Shown here: piece by piece, positions 28,547-36,656 of the stretch
Layout: every line of letters begins with the position of its first letter
Position numbering within the stretch: the first letter of the stretch is position 1
Source of the DNA: Nitrospiraceae bacterium
Lineage (GTDB): Bacteria; Nitrospirota; Nitrospiria; Nitrospirales; Nitrospiraceae
Assembly (NCBI GenBank): GCA_009692155.1
Contig: SHZW01000004.1
Location: 1 to 64,000 of the forward strand
Direction of reading: 5' to 3'
Length of the DNA: 64,000 nucleotides
The notes under the pieces: generated by a model
Database searches by the model: none
The model's input: only the letters and a program-made list of their open reading frames with translations
What the model was told of the DNA's origin: nothing
Position numbers and translations under genes: made by a program

Positions 28547-29266
28547 ATGGCAAAGCGCTTTAACATTCGCATGGCGGGCGTGGGCGGACAGGGTGTCGTC
28601 ACCGGGTCGCACATTCTCAGCACGGCCGTCATCAACGCGGGCGGCGAAAGCACCATCGTCCCGTTCTACGGGTCTGAAAAGCGGATGGCGCCGGTCGAAA
28701 GCTACGTGCGCGTGTCGGACGAGGCGATTTACGAGATCGGCGAAATCACCTTCCCTCACATCATCATCATCTTCCACCCGCAGGTCATCACGCACGGCAA
28801 GTCCTACACGATGCCGTTCTACTTCGGGTTGAAGGAGGATGGGGTCGCGCTGATCAACAACGACGGGCCCATGAAGCTGCACCCGCTCCAGGCCCGCGAG
28901 CTGGAGGAGCGGCGCGTGAAGCTCTATTACCTGCCGGCGACGAAACTGTCCCTGGAAGTGGCGGGCATGGACCTGTGCACGAACATGGCGCTGATGGGGG
29001 CCATCGGATGCATCACCGGTCTGGCGACGCTCGATGCGCTGGGCCAGGCGGTGAAGGACCGGTTTCTTGGCAAGGGGTTCGTGGTGTCCGGCGGTACGGC
29101 GGCACTTGACAGCGTCGTGGAGCGGAAATTCAAAAAGAAGCAGGAATTGATTGATAAGAATATGGCCGTCATCAAAGCCGGCTGGGACTACGCGGCTGAG
29201 CACGGCTGGGACGAAATCAGCAAGGCGGCGAAAAAGGCAGAAACCGACGCTGTCGCGAAAGCGTAA
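28547..29266 (+). CDS. 2-oxoacid:ferredoxin oxidoreductase, gamma subunit
   Basis: NIRMAGVGGQGVVTGSHILSTAVINAGGESTIVPFYGSEKRMAPVESYVRVSD. Confidence 0.92.
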   Translation: MAKRFNIRMAGVGGQGVVTGSHILSTAVINAGGESTIVPFYGSEKRMAPVESYVRVSDEAIYEIGEITFPHIIIIFHPQVITHGKSYTMPFYFGLKEDGVALINNDGPMKLHPLQARELEERRVKLYYLPATKLSLEVAGMDLCTNMALMGAIGCITGLATLDALGQAVKDRFLGKGFVVSGGTAALDSVVERKFKKKQELIDKNMAVIKAGWDYAAEHGWDEISKAAKKAETDAVAKA

Positions 29267-29287
29267 CCAGGGGGAAAAGAGGCATCC

Positions 29288-29611
29288 ATGTATCTTGTAG
29301 CGGATATCAACGTTGAGATTTGCGCGGCGAAGAGCTGCAAACTCTGCACGCAGTATTGTCCGGAAGCCAACACGATCCTGTACAGCGACGAGATGGGCAA
29401 GGACAAGGGCTTCAAGTACGGCTCGGCCTACGTGGCGGTGGACCGGTGCAAGGGCTGTGCGCAGTGCGTCTGGGTCTGTGACAACATGGCCAAGAACAAT
29501 GCGATCAAGATGATCATGATCGACCAGCTTCCCAACGCGGCGCTGACGGATAACATCATCTATGGCGAGAAGAGCACGACGGTGGCGCTGGCCGCCCCGG
29601 TGGTCGGGTAG
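29288..29611 (+). CDS. 2-oxoacid:ferredoxin oxidoreductase, delta (ferredoxin-like) subunit
   Basis: Two Cys clusters: CAAKSCKLCTQYCPEANT and CKGCAQCVWVCDNMAKNNAI. Confidence 0.88.
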   Translation: MYLVADINVEICAAKSCKLCTQYCPEANTILYSDEMGKDKGFKYGSAYVAVDRCKGCAQCVWVCDNMAKNNAIKMIMIDQLPNAALTDNIIYGEKSTTVALAAPVVG

Positions 29612-29614
29612 TTC

Positions 29615-30379
29615 ATGGGCGCCAAGACGTCGCAGGAACAAGAGCGCATTATCGTTCCGGGGCCGGCCGGGTTCCATCCGCCATCCGCGGCCCAACTCGG
29701 CGTCATGTTGCCGGATCCCGGCCAGGGACTCTTCTACGGCATCCTCGAGCCGAACGAAGAGAAAGTCATGGAAGAGGTTGCGCGGAAAATGCTGACGAGC
29801 CCTAACGCGACGATCTTCCCGGGCCCGCTCGTGCTCTGGAACTGGAATGAGCATGCGGCCGAGAAGGCCAAGGCGGTGCTGGAGATCGCCTCGCAGATTC
29901 CCGAAGTGCTGATCATCCCCATGCCGGACTACCGGCCGAAGTATCCCAAGATCGATCCCGAAGAAGTCATCAACCCCAACCATCCGAATCTGACCATCTG
30001 GGGCAACAAGATCGAAGCCTGTATCTTCATTGGCGTGCACTGCCATTACGCGAATTTGACCCTCAAGATGATTCGCGCGGGGACGAACTGCTGCACGGCT
30101 GCGCTCTGCGCCGAGCAGGGGCACGAGGATGCGATGTTGACGGTCCGCGATTGCGACGCCGCCAAGCTTCGGCGTATCGCGCAAGTGTTCAAACGGGTGC
30201 GCGAGGAAATGAAGATCAAGCTGTCAGACAGCGGCGAGAACGTGCGGTTCACCGGCACGCAGTCGAAGGTGCATGACGGCAAGACCCACACGAATCCGAT
30301 GACGTTCATGCCGGGCGGTGGCACGGCCGGTGCGGCGGCGTTCGGCCACAAGGCCGAGCACATGAAGAGTGAAGCGTAA
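29615..30379 (+). CDS. 2-oxoacid:ferredoxin oxidoreductase, epsilon subunit
   Basis: Position inside the operon; HPNLTIWGNKIEACIFIGVHCHYANLTLKMIRAGTNCCTAALCAEQGHEDAMLTVRD. Confidence 0.75.
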   Translation: MGAKTSQEQERIIVPGPAGFHPPSAAQLGVMLPDPGQGLFYGILEPNEEKVMEEVARKMLTSPNATIFPGPLVLWNWNEHAAEKAKAVLEIASQIPEVLIIPMPDYRPKYPKIDPEEVINPNHPNLTIWGNKIEACIFIGVHCHYANLTLKMIRAGTNCCTAALCAEQGHEDAMLTVRDCDAAKLRRIAQVFKRVREEMKIKLSDSGENVRFTGTQSKVHDGKTHTNPMTFMPGGGTAGAAAFGHKAEHMKSEA

Positions 30380-30398
30380 GTTAAGGTGAGGTGACACG

Positions 30399-31772
30399 AT
30401 GAGCGAAACCAAAACAAATCCGCAAGGCGATCCGGTCACCAGCATGGAACCGGAGCAAAAGACAAACCCGCAGGGCGATCCGATCACCAGCGTCGCGGTC
30501 CCCAAGGCGGACGTCAAAAAAGATCCGCATGAGGATGCCAAAAAGCAGCGCGTGGTCACGCTCGAGTACCTGCTCCAGGAGGCGCCGCGGACCAAGGAGT
30601 TCATCACGGGCAGTGAAGCGGCCAAGGAAGCCATCCGCCGGTCGAACGTTGATATGGCGATCGCCTATCCCATTACGCCGCAGAGCGAAACCATGCAGCT
30701 CGTTGGCGTGCTGTACGGCGAAGGCTACGTCAAGGAATATTACCGGGGCGAGGAGGAAGTCGGCGTCATGGCGGCGATCGCAGGCGGCTCGCGGGCGGGC
30801 GTCCGGTGCTTTACGGCAACAGCCGGGCCGGGCACGCTGCGCGGCCTCGAAGGGATCGCATCCTGGCCCGGCCATCGGCTGCCGGCGGTGGCGATGTTTA
30901 CGTGCCGGGTCGTCAATGCACCGCTCGCCATCCAGCCGGACAACATTGAAATTGCCTACCTGCTGAACTGCGGGATGATCGTCTTTCACGCGGAGAATCA
31001 GCAGGACATGTTCGATTTTATCATGGCCGGGTTCATCATCAGCGAGATGAACGATGTGACGCTGCCGGTCGGGGTCTGCTGTGACGGGTTCTTCGTCACC
31101 CATGCCCGCGGATACGTGCGCATGCAGGATAAGAGCATGAAGCTGCCGCCACGGGAAGCGTGGCGTGGTGCGGTGCCGGTACTGGACGCGGAAAACCCGC
31201 CGGCGCGGTTGTCGCGAGACGCCCCGGTGCAGAAGTCGAACTTCATGGCCTACAACATCCACGCCGTGTGGCAGCAGGAAGTGTGGGCGGCGGTCGAGCG
31301 TTCCCGCAAGTACATCACGAAGTACATGGGCGGGCTGTGCACCGCGGAGAACATGGACAAGGCGGACGTCGTCATTGTCGCGTCCGGCAGCGCCGCGGCC
31401 CAGTCCCGCGAAGCGGCGCGGCTGTGTAAGGAGAAAGGCATCAAAGTTGGCTTGGTCAAGGTCCGGTCGTTGCGCCCGTTTCCCACGAAGGAGCTGCGCG
31501 AACTCTGCAAGGATGTAAAGCTGATCGTGGTACCCGAGTTCAATTACGTCGGCTGGCTGGCGAAGGAAGTGGCGACGGCGATCTACGGCCATTCCAAGGC
31601 CAAGATCATCGCGGGACCGCACGTCTATGGCGGGCAGTCCATGCCGGTGGAGCTGATCCTGGACGAAGTGGAGTCCGGGTTGACCGGCAAGAAGTCGACC
31701 AACGTGCCGTTGTCGGCCATTATGGGCGTCGACGATCCGGCGGCGATGGCGCACTTCATGCGCAGCATCTAA
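30399..31772 (+). CDS. 2-oxoacid:ferredoxin oxidoreductase, alpha subunit
   Basis: FITGSEAAKEAIRRSNVDMAIAYPITPQSETMQLVG; GSRAGVRCFTATAGPGTLRGLEGIASWPGHRLPAV. Confidence 0.92.
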   Translation: MSETKTNPQGDPVTSMEPEQKTNPQGDPITSVAVPKADVKKDPHEDAKKQRVVTLEYLLQEAPRTKEFITGSEAAKEAIRRSNVDMAIAYPITPQSETMQLVGVLYGEGYVKEYYRGEEEVGVMAAIAGGSRAGVRCFTATAGPGTLRGLEGIASWPGHRLPAVAMFTCRVVNAPLAIQPDNIEIAYLLNCGMIVFHAENQQDMFDFIMAGFIISEMNDVTLPVGVCCDGFFVTHARGYVRMQDKSMKLPPREAWRGAVPVLDAENPPARLSRDAPVQKSNFMAYNIHAVWQQEVWAAVERSRKYITKYMGGLCTAENMDKADVVIVASGSAAAQSREAARLCKEKGIKVGLVKVRSLRPFPTKELRELCKDVKLIVVPEFNYVGWLAKEVATAIYGHSKAKIIAGPHVYGGQSMPVELILDEVESGLTGKKSTNVPLSAIMGVDDPAAMAHFMRSI

Positions 31773-31798
31773 GCGCGCAGAGCGTTGAAAAACAAAGA

Positions 31799-31829
31799 GC
31801 CTGTCCGGAATTCCGGACAGGCTTTTTTG
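31799..31829 (+). terminator. Rho-independent terminator of the oxidoreductase operon
   Basis: Perfect palindrome agcctgtccggaattccggacaggct followed by T-tract. Confidence 0.9.
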
Positions 31830-31836
31830 TTTCAGG

Positions 31837-31907
31837 GTTTATCTGGTTTGTCGGGTTTTTCTGGTTACCCAAACAAACCAAGTGAACCAGGCAAACTAGA
31901 CAAACCA
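31837..31907. repeat. Nonamer-phased inverted array
   Basis: gtttatctg/gtttgtcgg/gtttttctg then aacaaacca/agtgaacca/ggcaaacta/gacaaacca. Confidence 0.85.
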
Positions 31908-31908
31908 G

Positions 31909-32157
31909 CTAGCCTTGCAGGTCGTCATCGATCGTCTCTTCATTTTCAGGCATCCCGTACGCGATGAACTTGGCGTAGGAGAGATAGATCCCGCTACTGT
32001 CCCGCATGGCCTTGGTGCCCTGGGCGAGGCGGACGACTTTATCCGGGTCTTCTTTCTCGGATTCCCGCAAGACATCCAAATGGGCGAGGAGCGCTTTGTT
32101 AAACTCTTCCATTGCCTGCTCGACGGCTGTATACGTTTGCATGATCGCGTCAGTCAT
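31909..32157 (-). CDS. Conserved-looking small hypothetical protein (82 aa)
   Basis: Complete ORF, RBS-like ggagttacc upstream on the minus strand. Confidence 0.55.
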   Translation of the reverse strand: MTDAIMQTYTAVEQAMEEFNKALLAHLDVLRESEKEDPDKVVRLAQGTKAMRDSSGIYLSYAKFIAYGMPENEETIDDDLQG

Positions 32158-32169
32158 AGGTAACTCCCT

Positions 32170-32257
32170 GGCAATAGGCTATGGGCAATGGGTCAGCGGC
32201 AATGGGTTGGAGCACGGCTCTTCCCTATAGCCTATAGCCCCTTGCCTATCGCCTGTT
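32170..32257. repeat. Heptad-phased inverted-arm array
   Basis: ggcaata/ggctatg/ggcaatg/ggtcagc/ggcaatg versus ctatagc/ctatagc/cccttgc/ctatcgc. Confidence 0.85.
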
Positions 32258-32299
32258 GTATCGAGCATACACGAGGATCTTTCTGAGGGTCAAACGGAC

Positions 32300-33502
32300 A
32301 TGAACCGGATGCTGTCTCCCATGCTGCAGCGCACGCTCACGGATTGGCTCGGCCTTGAAGGTCTGCCCGAGCGCGATCCGGTCCGCTACCAGATGCTCTG
32401 CCAGAGCGTGACGGAACTCTCACGCCTGTTTACAAAAGATCGAGCCGGACGACAGCGCAGCTACCTGGACGAGGCATCGCTTCGCGCCGGCTATCTGGCC
32501 TATTTTCTTCCCGTCAATCTGGCCAAGGTGCAGGCGCTCATGGACGAATTGCCGGCTCTGGAGCCAGGCGAACGGCCGGTGACGGTGCTGGATGTCGGGA
32601 GCGGACCGGGCACGGCGGCGCTGGGAATGCTGGATTGGCTGCAGCAGCAGCCGGGAGCCAGGCCAAGGGCGGTGGACGCCGTCGTGCTGGATCAGTCCGC
32701 GCACGCACTACGCGAGGCGGAGCAATTCTGGATGGTCTATACGCGCGCGGCAGGAATTGCCGACGCGACCCTGGCTCCGCTCCGTGCGGATGTGGCGAAG
32801 GGGCGGTGGCTGGATGAGCTGCGTGAGCAGCGGTCCGGCGGGTTCGATATCATTATTGCCGCGAATGTATTGAGCGAAGTCGGGAATGGAATGAAGGATG
32901 CGATCGAGCGCCGGACCGCGCTGGCAGCGGGTCTGCTCAGCCTGCTGGCGCCGCAGGGATCGTTGATGATCATGGAGCCGGCACTACGTGACACGTCCCG
33001 GAGCCTGCACCAGGTCCGGGATGCCCTCTTGGCGAAGCAGGCCTGCACGGTCTATAGCCCCTGCCTGCATGATGCGCCGTGCCCTGCGCTTATCAAAGAA
33101 GGCGATTGGTGCCATGAGGAGCGACCCTGGACGCCGCCAGCAATCGTATCGGAGATCGATCAGGTTGTCGGGTTTATCAAAGACGCGCTGAAGTTTTCCT
33201 ATGTGATCCTGCGCAAGGACGGCCGGACGATCGTGCCGAGGCGGCCGGATATCTTTCGGGTCGTCAGCGAGCTACGGGAAATGAAAGGCGAAAAGCGGAC
33301 CTGGCTGTGCAATGAGACAGGGCGGCCCGAAATAGGCAGGCAGGACAGGCTGCGGTCCGAGGCGAATGCGGCGGTGGATGGGTGGCACAGGGGGGCGATT
33401 GTGCGGATCAGCGAGATTGTGAGAAAAACGAAAGACGGTCAGCAGAGTACGCTGGGAAGAATCGGGAAGGAATCGTCGGTTGAAATGATAAGACCGGTCT
33501 GA
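32300..33502 (+). CDS. Rsm22-like SAM-dependent methyltransferase
   Basis: VLDVGSGPGTAALGML; ANVLSEVG; CLHDAPCPALIKEGDWCHEERPW Cys motif typical of Rsm22 family. Confidence 0.8.
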   Translation: MNRMLSPMLQRTLTDWLGLEGLPERDPVRYQMLCQSVTELSRLFTKDRAGRQRSYLDEASLRAGYLAYFLPVNLAKVQALMDELPALEPGERPVTVLDVGSGPGTAALGMLDWLQQQPGARPRAVDAVVLDQSAHALREAEQFWMVYTRAAGIADATLAPLRADVAKGRWLDELREQRSGGFDIIIAANVLSEVGNGMKDAIERRTALAAGLLSLLAPQGSLMIMEPALRDTSRSLHQVRDALLAKQACTVYSPCLHDAPCPALIKEGDWCHEERPWTPPAIVSEIDQVVGFIKDALKFSYVILRKDGRTIVPRRPDIFRVVSELREMKGEKRTWLCNETGRPEIGRQDRLRSEANAAVDGWHRGAIVRISEIVRKTKDGQQSTLGRIGKESSVEMIRPV

Positions 33503-33506
33503 GCGA

Positions 33507-33545
33507 GCGGGGACAGACCGCTGATGGGCCTGTCCCCGCTCGGAA
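33507..33545. repeat. Dispersed hairpin repeat, copy 2
   Basis: gcggggacagaccgctgatgggcctgtccccgctcggaa; same as 15449-15485. Confidence 0.85.
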
Positions 33546-33623
33546 AAGGCACGCACAGCCCGCTTGCTCCGCCTTGAAGAAACGCTTAGGATTTGCCTTA
33601 ATCAATTGTCAAAGGAGCCGCTC

Positions 33624-34076
33624 ATGAAACTGTCGTGTTCACTGCTCGCTGCTCTCCTCGTTTCGCTTGTCTCGCTTGCATCAGCTGCGGACGGCCTCAT
33701 CGCCGTCAAGAGTCCGCGCAGCGCAACTGATACGATGAACCGGTTCGAAGAGCTGGCAAAGCAGCGCGGCCTCATTGTATTCGCTCGCATTGATCATGCG
33801 GCTGGAGCAGCCAAGGTGGGTAAAACACTACGCCCAACGGAAGTGCTCATCTTCGGCAACCCGAAAGGCGGGACACCGTTCATGGAGTGCGCCCAGTCCG
33901 TAGGTATTGACCTTCCGATGAAGGCTCTTGTTTGGGAGGACGCTTCAACTCAAGTGTGGCTCGGCTTCAACGATCCTGCGTTTATGGCTCAGCGCCACGG
34001 CGTCGCACAGTGTCCGGTCGTCGAGAATCTTCACAAGGTCTTGTCCGGCCTCGCGGAGGCCACAGTTGCGCCATGA
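33624..34076 (+). CDS. Secreted DUF302 family protein
   Basis: Signal peptide; GLIVFARIDHAAGAAKVGKTLRPTEVLIFGNPKGGTPFMECAQSVGIDLPMKALVWED. Confidence 0.85.
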   Translation: MKLSCSLLAALLVSLVSLASAADGLIAVKSPRSATDTMNRFEELAKQRGLIVFARIDHAAGAAKVGKTLRPTEVLIFGNPKGGTPFMECAQSVGIDLPMKALVWEDASTQVWLGFNDPAFMAQRHGVAQCPVVENLHKVLSGLAEATVAP

Positions 34077-34146
34077 AGGGCTCCCTGGCTGACTCGTTGC
34101 GCGCGCACAGCGGTAAGAAAAAGGTGTGAGGAAACTTTTATTTCGG

Positions 34147-34351
34147 CAGGCTGACCGTTCCTGATCGTGAATCGCGTAGGCGAGGGCACCGCACTTGCCG
34201 AACAGATGTGGTCCGCCGAAGCGGAGGGCGAGGACTGTTTGAAGTTCCTTTCAAACGAAGCTAGGGAAGGAACGAGTTCCGCAGCCGAGCAGATGAGAGG
34301 CTTAGTGCGGTCGAGCCGCAGCGTCTGAGCAGGCGGGAACGGTCAGCCCGG
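34147..34351. repeat. ~200-bp composite palindrome
   Basis: caggctgaccgttcctg ... cgggaacggtcagcccg outer arms. Confidence 0.65.
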
Positions 34352-34359
34352 CCAGAGAG

Positions 34360-34551
34360 TTAATCCGCTTCGGGTTCGGTCCCGCCGTGCTGGTGAGTAA
34401 CCTTATCTTCGTCGAACAGGTCGGCCATTTCCTCTGCGATCATATCGCGGTCGTTCGGGACAGAGACAAGTGGAATCTCCTTGCGAGGCTTGGGCGGACA
34501 GGCAGGGGCGTCGGGCTCAGGGGAGTGCTTGGGTTTCTTCGGATCACTCAT
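34360..34551 (-). CDS. Small Pro-rich hypothetical protein
   Basis: MSDPKKPKHSPEPDAPACPPKPRKEIPLVSVPNDRDMIAEEMADLFDEDKVTHQHGGTEPEAD. Confidence 0.45.
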   Translation of the reverse strand: MSDPKKPKHSPEPDAPACPPKPRKEIPLVSVPNDRDMIAEEMADLFDEDKVTHQHGGTEPEAD

Positions 34552-34573
34552 GGTCTCAGTATACCCTATTCTA

Positions 34574-34933
34574 TCATTCAAATGATTCCAGCGTGGATTT
34601 CTCCGGGAACTGGTGCCCGCAGGCCTTGCAGGTGACGAAGTAGTAGGCTTCCCGCACCGAGAGCATGATCCGGAAATCCAGGCTCACGCCGGGTTTCTCA
34701 CATTTCTGGCAGGGGATGGTTTTCATCAGATAGGGAATATCCGGTTGAGTGCGCTGGTAGAACTCCATGTCGGCGTGGACCGGAAAGCTGTAGAAGCATT
34801 TCTTGCAGACGCCCTTCCATTCGCCGTCCGGAGTGACACTGCGTGAATCGATGAAGAAGTCGCTGGTCTTACAGATGGCGCAGCGGACGCCACTCAGGCG
34901 AGTTTGAACTTGTTCGACGGAAGGACCGGCCAT
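34574..34933 (-). CDS. Zinc-ribbon-rich hypothetical protein
   Basis: CXXC pairs: CAIC, CKKC, CQKC, CKAC. Confidence 0.65.
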   Translation of the reverse strand: MAGPSVEQVQTRLSGVRCAICKTSDFFIDSRSVTPDGEWKGVCKKCFYSFPVHADMEFYQRTQPDIPYLMKTIPCQKCEKPGVSLDFRIMLSVREAYYFVTCKACGHQFPEKSTLESFE

Positions 34934-35112
34934 GAGGAACTCCCTGCGCCAGTATAGTGCCCCTCTCTTCCAATCCGCAACCGGCGATCGCCTTCGCCAA
35001 CCGTGCGGAGGCTACGGCGGATACCCGTTTTAGATTCAGGCAGGAGTCAGCTCTAGTGGGGCGGGTAAAATCAGTCGCGCCGGCAATCGAAACCTCGCTA
35101 TAATAGTTTCCC

Positions 35113-35544
35113 ATGCATCATGTAACGGAATCGTTGTTGGTCGGTAATCTTGAGGACGCCAGGAAACCGCCTTCATTTGTTGAAGGCGTGCTGTTTGTCG
35201 CCGCTGAGCACGAGATCCCTCCACCGGACGGTATTCTTTTCAACAAGATTCCACTGATTGAATTCGGCCAGGCGACTCCGCAGCAGGTCTATGAGGCGGT
35301 CGCCTGGCTGGAGCAGCATGCGCTAAAAAAGAAAATCATGGTCTGCTGCCGGGCGGGCATGGGCCGCTCCGTGTCGATGGTCATTGCCTATCTCTGTTGC
35401 GTCCAGGGAATGGAATATAGTGAAGCTACACAGTTGCTCAAGGCTCGACGGCCGGGAGCAATGCCGCTGCCGAACCTGGACACCACGATTCAATCTGTCC
35501 TGGAGATGCGGCAGGCTGCAAGTAATGATCCGCCTAGAGCATGA
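35113..35544 (+). CDS. Dual-specificity protein phosphatase family
   Basis: VCCRAGMGRSVSMVIAYL (CX5R). Confidence 0.9.
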   Translation: MHHVTESLLVGNLEDARKPPSFVEGVLFVAAEHEIPPPDGILFNKIPLIEFGQATPQQVYEAVAWLEQHALKKKIMVCCRAGMGRSVSMVIAYLCCVQGMEYSEATQLLKARRPGAMPLPNLDTTIQSVLEMRQAASNDPPRA

Positions 35545-35560
35545 TCCCGCTCTGCGCATT

Positions 35561-35602
35561 GCGTCATCACGCGTCACCTGTCACGCATCACGGGTCACGG
35601 TG
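35561..35602. repeat. Single-arm heptad array immediately upstream of mutM
   Basis: gcgtcat/cacgcgt/cacctgt/cacgcat/cacgggt/cacggtg. Confidence 0.75.
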
Positions 35603-35606
35603 AGCT

Positions 35607-36440
35607 ATGCCTGAGCTGCCTGAAGCGGAAGTCGTCGCCCAGCAACTGCGGGAACGCATCCTCGGCGCCATCATTAAAGAGAGCTGGCTGGGCCGTGAGG
35701 ATATTGTCCGGCAGGGACTGTCCTCGCTGCCGTGGTACCGCGGCGCGCGCATTACCGGCGTCGAGCGGCATGGAAAAAGCGTGGCGCTGGCCTGCGAGCG
35801 CGACGGCGACACGCGCTATCTCGTTGCCGAGCTGGGCATGACCGGACTGTTACTGTTCGGACCCTTGCATGAACGCTATCAGAAACACACGCATCTCATC
35901 CTCACATTGGATGGCGGGCAGGTTTCCGATCTCCGTTACTGGAATCCGCGCCGCTTCGGGCGCCTCTACTTGCTGGACAAGCCCGGCCTCGAGCAGTTCG
36001 TGTCGCGTCGCTTCGGCTGCGATCCGATAACCGTGTCGCGGGAGGAATTCTGCGCGCTCGTCCGCACGCGGCGCGGGCGCCTCAAGCCCCTGCTCATGCA
36101 CCAACAAGTCATTGCCGGCATCGGCAATATCTACGCGAACGAGATTCTGTTCCGCGCCCGGCTGCATCCTGCCCGCCAAGCCCACCGCGTGAACGAACCG
36201 GCGCTGCGGCGGCTCTACCGCATCATGCAACAGGTGCTGGCGCAGGCCATCAAGGACGGCGGTTCCAGCGTGCGGGATTTCTTCGCGCCTGACGGAAGCG
36301 AAGGGCGCTACAAGCGCCGGCACCTGGTCTATGGCAAAGAGGGGCGACGCTGTCCATCCGGCTGTGGCGGCACCATCAGGCGACTGCGCGGTTCCGATCA
36401 GCGCAGCTCGTTCTACTGTCCCGTCTGCCAGCGAAAGTAA
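35607..36440 (+). CDS. mutM: Formamidopyrimidine-DNA glycosylase
   Basis: MPELPEAEVVAQQLRERI; C-term zinc finger CPSGCGGTIRRLRGSDQRSSFYCPVCQ. Confidence 0.96.
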   Translation: MPELPEAEVVAQQLRERILGAIIKESWLGREDIVRQGLSSLPWYRGARITGVERHGKSVALACERDGDTRYLVAELGMTGLLLFGPLHERYQKHTHLILTLDGGQVSDLRYWNPRRFGRLYLLDKPGLEQFVSRRFGCDPITVSREEFCALVRTRRGRLKPLLMHQQVIAGIGNIYANEILFRARLHPARQAHRVNEPALRRLYRIMQQVLAQAIKDGGSSVRDFFAPDGSEGRYKRRHLVYGKEGRRCPSGCGGTIRRLRGSDQRSSFYCPVCQRK

Positions 36441-36454
36441 GCCACTTTTCTCTC

Positions 36455-36484
36455 TTGACTGGCTCCCGTCAAATCGCCTAGACT
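36455..36484 (+). promoter_or_regulatory. Candidate sigma70-like promoter upstream of aclB
   Basis: ttgact, 18-nt spacer, tagact. Confidence 0.4.
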
Positions 36485-36656
36485 TTGACTTCTTCTTTTG
36501 TTTTCAGTCACTTAGAATTGCGGAAGGGTTGAATCGATAGGCCTTTTGTTAAGGACAAGTAGTCCGTTTGGTGGATTGAGTCGGCTCTCGATTTCCGCTA
36601 CACTGCCCCCTCTTTCGACCGCGGATTTCATTCAAAAAATCAAGAGGTAGACAGCA

